In this document: piece by piece, positions 5,779 through 12,644 of the stretch
How positions within the stretch are numbered: the first letter of the stretch is position 1
Layout: each line of letters opens with the position of its first letter
Translations under genes and position numbers: made by a program
NCBI GenBank assembly: GCA_030648675.1
Contig: JAUSGV010000084.1
Coordinates: forward strand, 1 to 13,038
Direction: 5' to 3'
Length of the DNA: 13,038 nucleotides
Source: Dehalococcoidales bacterium
Lineage (GTDB): Bacteria > Chloroflexota > Dehalococcoidia > Dehalococcoidales > UBA2162
The notes under the pieces: model-generated
Database searches by the model: none
What the model saw: the letters and a program-made list of their open reading frames with translations, nothing else
What the model was told of the DNA's origin: nothing

Positions 5779-7674
5779 ATGAACTACATTGTTCTGGTCA
5801 AGCAGGTGCCGGATATCAGGAACATTCCTGACGAGGCGTGGGACTGGGAAAAGGGCACGCTGAAAAGGGCGTTCCTGACCAACGTCCTGAACGAGTTGGA
5901 CAAGCAGGCACTGGCTTTCGCTATCAGAATGCGGGAGAAGCAGCCGGGACAGATCGTCGCTCTGACCATGGGGCCGCCTTTCGCCGAAGAAGTGCTGCGC
6001 TATTCGATGTCCGTCGGGGCCGACGCCGGCATCCTGGTTACCGACCGGAAGATGGGCGGGGCGGACACGGCGGCAACTGCTTACCCGTTAGGGCAGGCCG
6101 TTAGGAAGATCGAGAAGGAAATTTTCCACGGCGACCGGAACTACGTCATTCTGGCAGGAATGCAATCGGTGGACGGCGATACCGCCCAGGTACCGGCGCA
6201 GGTGGCCGAAGAACTGGGCATCGCCCACATCGCTTATGCCGAAGCCTGCGACTTTAGCGACGGCGAATTGAAGGTAACCCGCATAACCAGAAGAGGCGAC
6301 CAGATCGTCTCTCCGACCGGATACCCCTGCGTAATTACTGCGACCAGTTGGACGGAGCCTTTGAACGCGGCATTCAGCCGTACCAGATGGACAAGTTCGC
6401 AGAAGATAACCGCGTGGGGCGCCCCCGACATCAGCGCGGTGGAATCGCGCATCGGCCTGCCCGGTTCGCGGACGACGCCTTTCCGCATCTTTTCTCCCAA
6501 AGATATCAACCGGAAAAAGACGGTCATAGAAGACGACCTGGGTAAATTGGTAAAGCTGATAAAAGACGCCTACACCCAGAGGCTGGCCGAAGCCGATAAG
6601 CCACGAGAACATGCTGCCTACCAATTCCCGGAAGGGAAGGCAGGCAGCTATCACGGCGAGGTCTGGGTGTATATCGAACAGGAAGGCGGGGAAATAAACG
6701 TGGCTTCTCTCGAAGTGCTGGGGCAGGCAACGGAACTGGCCCGCATTTTAAAAGAAAAGGTCGGCGCCGTGCTCGCCGGCAACGGCATCGGTGGCCTGGA
6801 AAAAGAGGTTGTTGCCTTTGGGGCGGACAAGGTCTATGTGGCGGACGATCCGCTGCTGGCCGAATTTTTACCAGTGCCGTATACCAGGGCAGTCACCGAA
6901 CTGGTCGAAAAATACCACCCGCAGATGATACTCTTCAGCGCGACGCCGATGGGCCGGGAGCTGGCACCCAGAATAGCATACCGCGCGAATTCGGGACTGA
7001 CGGCGGACTGTACCTCGCTGGAGATATTCGACTTCAAGAGGGGGGCTACGGAACTTACCGCGATTTTGAAACAGACCCGTCCCGCGCTGGGCGGCAATAT
7101 CATGGCTTCGATCATCACGCAGAACTCAACTATCCAGATGGCGACAGCCCGCCCCGGCGTACTGAGAGCCTTGAAACCGGACTACGGGAGGAAAGGGGAG
7201 ATAATCGAGCATACCGCCAGTCTAAGCGGCGTCGACCCCGGCGTGCGTATAATCTCCACGGAGTCGCGGCCGCTATCCTCCGAACTTAAAGATGCGGTAG
7301 CCATCGTGAGCGGCGGATTGGGGGTGAAGACCCGGGAAGGCTATGACAAGTACATCCGCCCGCTGGCGGCAAGCCTGGGCAAGTGTCTTTGCTGTGAGGT
7401 GATGGTGGGAGCTTCCCGCCTCGCCGTGGAAGCGGGCTTTATCGACCGCAGCCACCAGGTAGGGCAGACCGGGCAAACGGTCAAACCCAAGATATACGTG
7501 GCCGTGGGTATATCGGGAGCGATCCAGCACCTGACGGGCATGCAAAACTCCGACGTTATCGTGGCGATCAACAAGAACCCCGCGGCGCCGATCTTCAAAG
7601 TGGCCGATTTCGGCGTGGTTGGGGATATCGAGGAAGTGGTGCCGAAGCTGTGCGAAGCACTTAGTAACGAATAA
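5779..7674 (+). CDS. Electron transfer flavoprotein, EtfB-EtfA single-chain fusion
   Basis: A 631-residue protein joining both ETF subunits. Residues 1-270 are EtfB/FixA: MNYIVLVKQVPD start, TNVLNELDKQALAFA, GADTAATAYPL, and VDGDTAQVP at 131-139, the nucleotide-loop region. After a charged linker (about 270-305), the rest is EtfA/FixB, with VGASR at 543-547 and the FAD-binding block from VGQTG at 561 through VAVGISGAIQHL and NPAAPIFKVADFGVVGD. ETFs carry electrons from dehydrogenases such as acyl-CoA dehydrogenase to the quinone pool, and some bifurcate electrons to ferredoxin. The VDGDTAQV form is closer to FixA/bifurcating types than to the mitochondrial one, but this is not proof. ATG 5779 is chosen because MNYIVLVKQVPD is the conserved N-terminus. 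The frame stays open upstream to 5704, but only through a dispersed repeat. The ETF-quinone oxidoreductase follows after 347 bp. Confidence 0.93.
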   Translation: MNYIVLVKQVPDIRNIPDEAWDWEKGTLKRAFLTNVLNELDKQALAFAIRMREKQPGQIVALTMGPPFAEEVLRYSMSVGADAGILVTDRKMGGADTAATAYPLGQAVRKIEKEIFHGDRNYVILAGMQSVDGDTAQVPAQVAEELGIAHIAYAEACDFSDGELKVTRITRRGDQIVSPTGYPCVITATSWTEPLNAAFSRTRWTSSQKITAWGAPDISAVESRIGLPGSRTTPFRIFSPKDINRKKTVIEDDLGKLVKLIKDAYTQRLAEADKPREHAAYQFPEGKAGSYHGEVWVYIEQEGGEINVASLEVLGQATELARILKEKVGAVLAGNGIGGLEKEVVAFGADKVYVADDPLLAEFLPVPYTRAVTELVEKYHPQMILFSATPMGRELAPRIAYRANSGLTADCTSLEIFDFKRGATELTAILKQTRPALGGNIMASIITQNSTIQMATARPGVLRALKPDYGRKGEIIEHTASLSGVDPGVRIISTESRPLSSELKDAVAIVSGGLGVKTREGYDKYIRPLAASLGKCLCCEVMVGASRLAVEAGFIDRSHQVGQTGQTVKPKIYVAVGISGAIQHLTGMQNSDVIVAINKNPAAPIFKVADFGVVGDIEEVVPKLCEALSNE

Positions 7675-8021
7675 CCAAACATCAAGATACAATAACCAAA
7701 AAATGACCAATAATCAAAAGACAGAAACAAAACACCGAAATCCGAAATTCGAATATCGAAATACGAAACAAAAGTTAAATAACCAAAAACCAAGAGACAA
7801 TAACTAAACAAACACCAATGACCAAACGGAATAAATTCGAAATACGAATATCGCCCCGATTGACATGCGGGATGCCCGGCGGGGCAAAATACGAAACAAA
7901 TACGAAATCATAATGCAAGAAACGAAATTTACCGGGATTGCCACGGGCTACGCCCTCGCAATGACAGTTAGAGGGCAGGGGAGAGGAAATGTTTTTATTG
8001 ACGGCTATGGGAGTTTAACGC
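7675..8021. other. Repeat-mosaic spacer between the Etf and ETF-QO genes
   Basis: No gene. Bases 7675-7920 are A-family repeat text with many cgaaata/cgaaac units and aataaccaaa runs. A CCCCGAT palindrome sits at 7853-7885, and a B-family repeat at 7924-7968 (accgggattgcc...ctcgcaatgacag). Bases 7969-8021 hold the ribosome site of the next gene (GGGAG, 8 nt before the ATG). Interrupting two genes of one pathway with 347 bp of repeats is notable. Confidence 0.6.
7853..7885. repeat. Small CCCCGAT palindrome inside an A-family repeat, copy 3
   Basis: GCCCCG (7853-7858) and CGGGGC (7880-7885) form an outer 6-bp stem enclosing a further CCCGAT...ATGCGGGAT unit. It interrupts an otherwise typical aaatacgaat/aaatacgaaac repeat. 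Confidence 0.5.
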
Positions 8022-9650
8022 ATGAACGACGTTAACAAAAAACTGAACAAAGTTGATGTGCTTTTCGTAGGGGCGGGACCGGCGAGCCTGGCTGGAGCCA
8101 TCAAGCTGAAGCAAATACTTAAAGAAAAAGGGGAAAACAGCGCGGTGGTCGTCATCGAAAAAGCGGGCAAACCGGGACATCATAACCTCTCAGGAGCTGT
8201 TTTCGAGGCGGGGATACTCGACGAACTGCTGCCCGGCTGGAGGGAACGGAAAGAGGACTTCGTCACCAGGATGCTGGCGAACAAGGTGGAAAAAGACGAG
8301 ACCATCCTGCTTTCCAGCAAGAACAATTCCCTGCGAATCCCGAATAGGCTGTTGCCGTCGTACTTGCACAATAAAGGCAATTACATTATCTCCCTGAGCG
8401 AAATGGTGGTTTGGCTTACTGATATCGCGCGTAGCCTGGGAGTAGAAATCTACCACGGTTTTGCCGCGAAAAGCGTGGTTGTGGAGAACGGGGTGGTGAA
8501 GGGGGTAAAGCTCGACGACAAGGGGTTGGACAAGGAAGGCAAACCGCAGTCAAACTTTCTCCCGGGTGAGACAATCGAAGCTGCGGTGACCGTTTTCGGC
8601 GAAGGCTCACTGGGCAAGCGTACGGACGACTTGATAAAACAATTCGGTCTCAACAAAGGGAAAAATCCGCAGGTATATTCGGTCGGGGTGAAGGAGATCA
8701 TAAGGCTGCCGGAGAAGAACAACTTCGGGCCGAACCGGGTGGTACACACGCTTGGGTTTCCTGTACCGTCCGATGTCTTCGGCGGGAGTGGCATTTTCAG
8801 TTTCGGCCCGAACCATGCGGCGGTATCGCTCATCCTCGGTCTGGACTGGCGGTACAGTGATCTTAATCCGCAGCTCGAGTTGCAGCTATTCAAGACGCAC
8901 CGGATCGTCAAGCAAATGCTCGAGGGGGGACAGGTCGTCGCCTACGGCGCCAGGACGATACCCGAGGGCGGATATTATTCGCTGCCGGAGTTGGTCGTCA
9001 ACGGGGCGGTTATTATCGGCGACGCCGCGGGCACGACCAACGTGAGGAAACTCAAGGGAATTCACTACGCGATGAAGTCGGGTATGGAGGCGGCGGAAGC
9101 GATAGCCGTGGCAATAGAAAGCATGGATTTTTCCAGGCAGACCCTGGGCTTGTACGAGCAACGACTGATGGCAAGTTTTGTCGGGCAGGACCTCCGCGCG
9201 GCACGGAACTATCGTCAGATTTTCAGCAAAGCGGGACGACTTGGTTTTTTCCTGGGAGCACCGCTTTCGATGGCTCAGGGATTGTTCCCCAAGCTGGGGA
9301 CGAGGCCAGACCATGAAGGCATGCGAAGAGTAAAACTTAACCGGCCGGATGCCGGGTTGATGGATAGGGCGACGGCGGTCAATCTTTCCGGGACGAGCCA
9401 CCGGGAAAACGAGCCTTCGCACATTACGTTCAAAGAAGATACGAACGACCACGGGTGCTTCGACAAATTCGGCGTCCATCCCTGCCAGTTCTTCTGTCCC
9501 GCCCATGTCTACAAATTCGAGAATGACGAACTGATACTGAGTCCGTCCAACTGCGTGCATTGTCAGACATGCCGGGTAAAGTGTCCGAGGCAGGTGATAC
9601 AGTGGGAGGTGCCGGAGGGCGGGGATGGACCGAAGTATAAGGTGATGTAG
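8022..9650 (+). CDS. Electron transfer flavoprotein-quinone oxidoreductase (ETF-QO)
   Basis: A 542-residue flavoprotein of the ETF-QO family that takes electrons from reduced ETF and passes them through FAD and a 4Fe-4S cluster to membrane quinone. Visible: the FAD dinucleotide fold VGAGPASLAGA (17-27), VVVIEKAGKPGHHNLSG (the GAH-LSG region of the family), a middle domain with GFPVPSDVFGGSG, the second FAD motif AVIIGDAAGTTNVRKLKGIHYAMKSGMEAAEA, and a fused ferredoxin-like C-terminus. There Cys492 (CPAHVY) and Cys511, 514, 517 (NCVHCQTC) are the expected cluster ligands, followed by VPEGGDGPKYKVM as in mitochondrial ETF-QO. Fix systems split this into FixC and FixX; here it is one chain. An extra Cys521 lies just after. 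No transmembrane helix is evident; the family binds the membrane surface. The start has GGGAG 8 nt upstream. Confidence 0.93.
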   Translation: MNDVNKKLNKVDVLFVGAGPASLAGAIKLKQILKEKGENSAVVVIEKAGKPGHHNLSGAVFEAGILDELLPGWRERKEDFVTRMLANKVEKDETILLSSKNNSLRIPNRLLPSYLHNKGNYIISLSEMVVWLTDIARSLGVEIYHGFAAKSVVVENGVVKGVKLDDKGLDKEGKPQSNFLPGETIEAAVTVFGEGSLGKRTDDLIKQFGLNKGKNPQVYSVGVKEIIRLPEKNNFGPNRVVHTLGFPVPSDVFGGSGIFSFGPNHAAVSLILGLDWRYSDLNPQLELQLFKTHRIVKQMLEGGQVVAYGARTIPEGGYYSLPELVVNGAVIIGDAAGTTNVRKLKGIHYAMKSGMEAAEAIAVAIESMDFSRQTLGLYEQRLMASFVGQDLRAARNYRQIFSKAGRLGFFLGAPLSMAQGLFPKLGTRPDHEGMRRVKLNRPDAGLMDRATAVNLSGTSHRENEPSHITFKEDTNDHGCFDKFGVHPCQFFCPAHVYKFENDELILSPSNCVHCQTCRVKCPRQVIQWEVPEGGDGPKYKVM

Positions 9651-9912
9651 GGGATAGATTATAGATTAAAGATCAAAGATCAAAAATTAAAGAGAAAATA
9701 TAATAACCAAGATACACGATAACAAACAAGATACAATAACCAAGAAACAAGGTCAAAAACAGATAAAATCCGAAATACGAATATCGAAATCCGAAACAAA
9801 TACAAAGCACGAATGACCAATATAGCTAAAAACCAGAAACAAAGACCAAACGGGTAAAATCCGAAATATGAAGCACTTACATCTCTCCCGCAATGGAAAA
9901 GAGAACTTCTGG

Positions 9913-9932
9913 ATACCGGCTTTCGCCGGTAT
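9913..9932. repeat. ATACCGGC palindromic repeat, copy 2
   Basis: A perfect 8-bp stem ATACCGGC/GCCGGTAT with a TTTC loop, differing from the copy at 3300-3319 by one base in the loop. It is preceded by the same TTCTGG or TGCTGG context. Confidence 0.6.
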
Positions 9933-9950
9933 GGTTGGGGAATGGATTCT

Positions 9951-9965
9951 CCCGATAAAATCGGG
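9951..9965. repeat. Small CCCGAT/ATCGGG palindrome, copy 4
   Basis: A perfect 6-bp stem CCCGAT-AAA-ATCGGG lying between the ATACCGGC repeat and a CGCTCGCAATATGACAG fragment. Confidence 0.5.
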
Positions 9966-10052
9966 GTACTTCACGCTCGCAATATGACAGTTATTGGGAA
10001 GACGGATTGCTTCGTCGCTACGCTCCTCGCAAAGACTGGAGTATATGAATTT

Positions 10053-10841
10053 TCAGTTCTTGAGTTTCATGATTTTGACGTGCGGGAGACCGGTGGCGGG
10101 CTCGGTTTCTACCCGGACGGTGGCATCGAAGACATCGCCAATCATCTTTTCCGTCAGTACCTGAGACGGGGTGCCTTCGGCAACAATACCTCCACTTTTC
10201 AAAACGACCAGGCGGTCGAAATACAGCGCGGCGAGATTGAGGTCGTGCATGGCCGCCAGGACGGTGATTTTTTGCGTTTTGTTGAGACGCCGCACCAGCT
10301 CGAGAATTTCAATCTGGTGATTGATATCCAGGTGTAGTGTCGGTTCGTCCAGAAGCAGCAATTTCGGCTGCTGCGCCAGTGCCATCGCCAGGACTACCTT
10401 TTGCTTTTCTCCCCCGCTCAGTTCGTCGAAGCGGCTTTCCGCGAGGTAGTCCAATCCTACCATCGACATGGCGTCGCGGGCGGCTTGCTTATCGGCGGCA
10501 CTCTCTCCTGACAACAAACTCACAAATGGGAAACGCCCCAGCATGACGACATCGAGCGTGGTGAAGGCATACGGAATATGGAACTGCTGCGGCACGACGG
10601 CCACCTCCCGGGCGACGGCCTTCCGTTTCAATGAAGCTATATTCGAATCGCCCAGACTGATTTCCCCGCTTCCTGGTTTCAGAACGCCCCCGGCCAGCTT
10701 TAACAGCGTGGTTTTGCCGGAACCATTCGGACCGAGGAGCCCGACCATTTCACCGGGAGCAACAGAAAGACTAACGTCGCGGAGTACCGGTCCGTTAAAA
10801 TAGGCGAAGCTGATGCTCCGAATATTCAGTCCGGTCGTCAT
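10053..10841 (-). CDS. Corrinoid ABC transporter ATP-binding protein (BtuD-type)
   Basis: A 262-residue ABC ATPase of the vitamin B12/siderophore importer class. It has Walker A GPNGSGKTT (37-45), the Q-loop VVPQQ (82-86), signature LSGGEKQK (141-148), Walker B LLLLDEP (161-167) and an H-loop histidine in AAMHDLN. It hydrolyses ATP on the cytoplasmic side to drive import through the permease encoded just upstream. Its start overlaps the permease stop by 4 bp (ATGA), a sign of translational coupling. Sequence alone does not separate B12 from iron-siderophore importers. The substrate call comes from the cobalamin riboswitch in the operon leader. The last codons run into a repeat-filled spacer with no clear terminator. 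Confidence 0.9.
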   Translation of the reverse strand: MTTGLNIRSISFAYFNGPVLRDVSLSVAPGEMVGLLGPNGSGKTTLLKLAGGVLKPGSGEISLGDSNIASLKRKAVAREVAVVPQQFHIPYAFTTLDVVMLGRFPFVSLLSGESAADKQAARDAMSMVGLDYLAESRFDELSGGEKQKVVLAMALAQQPKLLLLDEPTLHLDINHQIEILELVRRLNKTQKITVLAAMHDLNLAALYFDRLVVLKSGGIVAEGTPSQVLTEKMIGDVFDATVRVETEPATGLPHVKIMKLKN

Positions 10842-11896
10842 AGGGCATACTCCGTCCGGCTGCGTCGCAGCAAGTAGAGGAAGATCGGGGCGCCGATCAA
10901 GGCGGTGATCACTCCGACAGGGATTTCCCCCGGGGCCAGGACGACTCGGGCCAGAAGGTCGGCCACCACGATAAAGATCGCCCCGCCCAGTGCCGAAGCC
11001 GGGATCAAAAGACGGTTATCCGGCCCGAGGGTCAAACGCATGGCGTGGGGCATCACCAAGCCCACAAACCCGATTAGGCCGCTGATGGAAACAGCAGCGG
11101 CGGTAAGCAGCGAACCCAAAGCAAGTATCGCAATTTTCGACCGCTCCACTTCAACCCCAACGTAGGCTGCCCCCTCTTCCCCGAGGGAAAAGGCGTTAAG
11201 ATGGATGGCGAAGAATCGTGCGGCGATAATGCCCAGGATAACCAGCGGGGTAACTACGGCGAGTTGTGTCCAGTTGCTAATCGATATATGTCCCATCAGG
11301 AAGGAAAAAACCGCACGCAGGTTAAGGCCAAAACGGTCACCGATCGACATCAAGAATGTGATGACAGCGGCGAGCAGGGAGCTCACGACAAAGCCGGCAA
11401 GCAGCATACTGACCGTGGGCGTCCGGCCGCCTACCCGTGCCAGGTTGTAGACCAGAATGACCGTTCCGAGGGCGCCGATGAACGCGGCCAGCGGCACCAA
11501 TCCGAACCCCACAAAAACCAGACTCACGGGCAAAATCATAGCAATAGTCGCTCCCAGCGCAGCTCCCGCCGAGGTGCCGGTAATATAAGGGTCGGCCAGC
11601 GGATTGCGCAGCAGACCCTGGAAAAGGACCCCAGCCGTGGCGAGTGCCGCCCCTACCAGCGCGGCGCCGACTACCCGCGGCAGCCTTATCTGGAAAATGA
11701 TCGTTTCGTCGGCCGCCCGCCAGGCGTTCGCGAAATGGAATAATCCGGTCTTGTTCAAGACCATTTGCAGGATGTCGCCCAACGAAATATTCACCGAGCC
11801 CAGGGCACTGGCCAGAAAGGCCGTCAGGAGCAAACCTCCGCCCAGTAGTCCTAAAACCCACAATGTACGTTTGCGACTATTAGATTTATGAACCAA
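10838..11896 (-). CDS. Corrinoid ABC transporter permease (FecCD/BtuC-type)
   Basis: A 352-residue, strongly hydrophobic membrane protein of the FecCD family, the usual length for BtuC. About nine or ten membrane helices are apparent. Family motifs include RLPRVVGAALVGAALATAGV, LLRNPLADPYITGTSAGAALGA and the late GLIGFVGLVMPHAMRL, which contacts the ATPase. The start is a TTG at 11896: an in-frame TAA lies directly before it, the first downstream ATG is well inside the protein, and an AAGG ribosome site sits 8 nt upstream. Two copies would pair with the BtuD-type ATPase. No periplasmic or lipoprotein corrinoid-binding subunit (BtuF) is encoded in the window, so it must lie elsewhere or be shared. 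Expression is predicted to fall when cobalamin is plentiful, through the leader at 11984-12190. Confidence 0.9.
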   Translation of the reverse strand: MVHKSNSRKRTLWVLGLLGGGLLLTAFLASALGSVNISLGDILQMVLNKTGLFHFANAWRAADETIIFQIRLPRVVGAALVGAALATAGVLFQGLLRNPLADPYITGTSAGAALGATIAMILPVSLVFVGFGLVPLAAFIGALGTVILVYNLARVGGRTPTVSMLLAGFVVSSLLAAVITFLMSIGDRFGLNLRAVFSFLMGHISISNWTQLAVVTPLVILGIIAARFFAIHLNAFSLGEEGAAYVGVEVERSKIAILALGSLLTAAAVSISGLIGFVGLVMPHAMRLTLGPDNRLLIPASALGGAIFIVVADLLARVVLAPGEIPVGVITALIGAPIFLYLLRRSRTEYAL

Positions 11897-11931
11897 TTAT
11901 TTGCCTTAAGTTATTATTTCCATCGAGTTAC

Positions 11932-11977
11932 GCACACAAGGCGTCCCCTTGCGTGCCTGGTGGAGCATTCCGCTCCA
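11932..11977 (-). promoter_or_regulatory. Two hairpins between terminator and permease start
   Basis: The first hairpin pairs 11932-11941 with 11947-11956 (GCAC.CAAGG with CCTTG.GTGC, one mismatch). The second is a perfect 6-bp stem, TGGAGC-ATTCC-GCTCCA (11961-11977). Both lie in the leader downstream of the riboswitch terminator and so would appear in the read-through transcript. The first resembles the CACAGGC-GGGAC-GCCTGTG repeat at 12456-12474, so it may be a repeat rather than a control element. Confidence 0.4.
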
Positions 11978-11983
11978 TAAAAA

Positions 11984-12012
11984 AATCCCCTCATCCGAAG
12001 AACGAGGGGATT
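11984..12012 (-). terminator. Intrinsic terminator of the cobalamin riboswitch
   Basis: A perfect 9-bp stem, AATCCCCTC (12012-12004 on the minus strand) with GAGGGGATT (11992-11984), and an 11-nt loop, followed on the minus strand by a run of seven T. It stands between the aptamer and the permease gene, as expected for transcriptional control by cobalamin. Confidence 0.8.
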
Positions 12013-12079
12013 AAAAATCTACTCATTCCCCGATCTCCACCGAGGTCTACGTTGTAGAGGCCGGAGTTCTGACTTTACA

Positions 12080-12096
12080 CCCCGATTTTAACGGGG
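12080..12096. repeat. Small CCCCGAT/ACGGGG palindrome in a riboswitch arm, copy 5
   Basis: CCCCGATTTTAACGGGG, with 5-bp arms. It forms the variable hairpin between CTGTAAT and AGTCAGAA of the aptamer. Confidence 0.5.
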
Positions 12097-12152
12097 GGAT
12101 TACAGCAGGTGGAACTGTGCCGGATTCACACCGGTCTTGCCTTCCAATTAAG

Positions 12153-12169
12153 CCCCGATCATAACGGGG
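12153..12169. repeat. Small CCCCGAT/ACGGGG palindrome in a riboswitch arm, copy 6
   Basis: CCCCGATCATAACGGGG, with 5-bp arms. It sits in the 5' arm of the aptamer just before TTAATTGGAAGG. Confidence 0.5.
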
Positions 12170-12201
12170 ACGCCTCAAAGAGCCGTATTCAATTAGGGGA
12201 T

Positions 12202-12230
12202 ATGATAGCAGAATTTGGGGAAATAACCAA
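12202..12230 (-). promoter_or_regulatory. Promoter of the riboswitch-corrinoid importer operon
   Basis: On the minus strand TTGGTT (12230-12225) and TATCAT (12207-12202) are 17 bp apart. The -10 matches five of six consensus positions; the -35 is weak. The predicted start, near 12195, is directly before the aptamer. The -35 box falls within an aaccaagaacc segment typical of the A-family repeats. Confidence 0.45.
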
Positions 12231-12455
12231 GAACCAAATGAACAAAATCCGAAGCATGAAGCACGAAATCCGAAATGCCGAAGTTTGTTTCCCCTCACCT
12301 TACTCCTCTCCCGCAAGGGGCGAGGAAACAATTGAAATCCGAAATTCGAAGCACGAAATCCGAATCCTTAGACAGGCTCGGGATGGACGGAGTGAATCTG
12401 GACAAATATAAAGCGGCAACAATCGAATTATTTATATGGATTGCTTCGGGGTAAA

Positions 12456-12474
12456 CACAGGCGGGACGCCTGTG
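12456..12474. repeat. CACAGGC/GCCTGTG palindrome
   Basis: A perfect 7-bp stem with a GGGAC loop, followed by CCACCGGG. A related hairpin occurs at 11932-11956. Confidence 0.6.
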
Positions 12475-12496
12475 CCACCGGGTCTGTGGACGCTGG

Positions 12497-12541
12497 ATAC
12501 CGGCCCCGATGCGATACGGGGGCTACGTCTTTCGCAGGTAT
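12497..12541. repeat. ATACCGGC repeat interrupted by a CCCCGAT palindrome
   Basis: The left arm ATACCGGC (12497-12504) and the TTTCGCAGGTAT right side are separated by about 25 extra bases, including CCCCGATGCGATACGGGG (12504-12521). The uninterrupted form is seen at 3300-3319 and 9913-9932. A similarly interrupted copy lies at about 5422-5470. Confidence 0.6.
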
Positions 12542-12618
12542 GGTTAGGGAGTGGATTCTCAGTCTTCGCGGAGAATGACAAACGGAAGTGGAGAATGGTA
12601 GCAGAAATCCCTCTTAAT

Positions 12619-12637
12619 CTCCCTTTGCGAAAGGGAG
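12619..12637 (-). terminator. Hairpin after trpA, weak terminator candidate
   Basis: A perfect 8-bp stem CTCCCTTT/AAAGGGAG with a 3-nt loop, beginning 8 nt past the trpA stop. No proper T run follows on the minus strand, so termination would be weak. It also looks like a member of a dispersed CTCCCTTT..AAAGGGAG repeat. Confidence 0.35.
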
Positions 12638-12644
12638 AAACATT

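Larger units (their letters stand above)
9651..10052. other. Convergent repeat-mosaic spacer
   Basis: No gene. Bases 9655-9880 are A-family text (aacaaacaagatacaataac, then cgaaatacgaatatcgaaat). Next come the ATACCGGC palindrome (9913-9932), a CCCGATAAAATCGGG palindrome (9951-9965), a short CGCTCGCAATATGACAG piece and a B-family copy (about 10002-10035). The ETF-QO gene and the transporter operon converge here. No standard terminator is visible apart from the palindromes. Confidence 0.6.
12040..12190 (-). promoter_or_regulatory. Cobalamin riboswitch
   Basis: The minus strand reads the conserved aptamer core in order: TTAATTGGAAGG, CCGGTGTGAATCCGGCAC (about 12135-12118), AGTTCCACCTGCTGTAAT, and after a variable arm AGTCAGAACTCCGGCC (12076-12061). 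These match the known cobalamin riboswitch pattern (GGTGAAAATCCGGCACGG, CCACTGT, GTCAG..CCGGCC). It lies upstream of a T7 terminator and a corrinoid importer operon, which fits shut-off by cobalamin. The outer limits are estimated. Two variable arms carry CCCCG...CGGGG palindromes (12080-12096 and 12153-12169) of a type found elsewhere in this window. Confidence 0.88.
12231..12644. other. Repeat-mosaic spacer between the operon promoter and trpA
   Basis: No gene. Contents in order: A-family text (12231-12275, gcacgaaatccgaaatgc); a cccctcacc...cccgcaaggggcgagg repeat (12288-12328); A-family again (12330-12365); a short gacaggctcgggatggacgg piece (about 12371-12390); a CACAGGC-GGGAC-GCCTGTG palindrome (12456-12474); an interrupted ATACCGGC repeat (12497-12541); and a CTCCCTTT-GCG-AAAGGGAG palindrome (12619-12637). 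Confidence 0.6.

Noticed and set aside
7675..7920. CRISPR array, suggested by recurring cgaaatac words
   Set aside because: Repeat units vary in length and sequence, there are no equal-length unique spacers, and no cas genes are present.
8416..8911. Long minus-strand open frames opposite the ETF-QO gene
   Set aside because: They are shadows of the plus-strand gene, which has full family motifs. The same holds for the antisense frames over the Etf and transporter genes.
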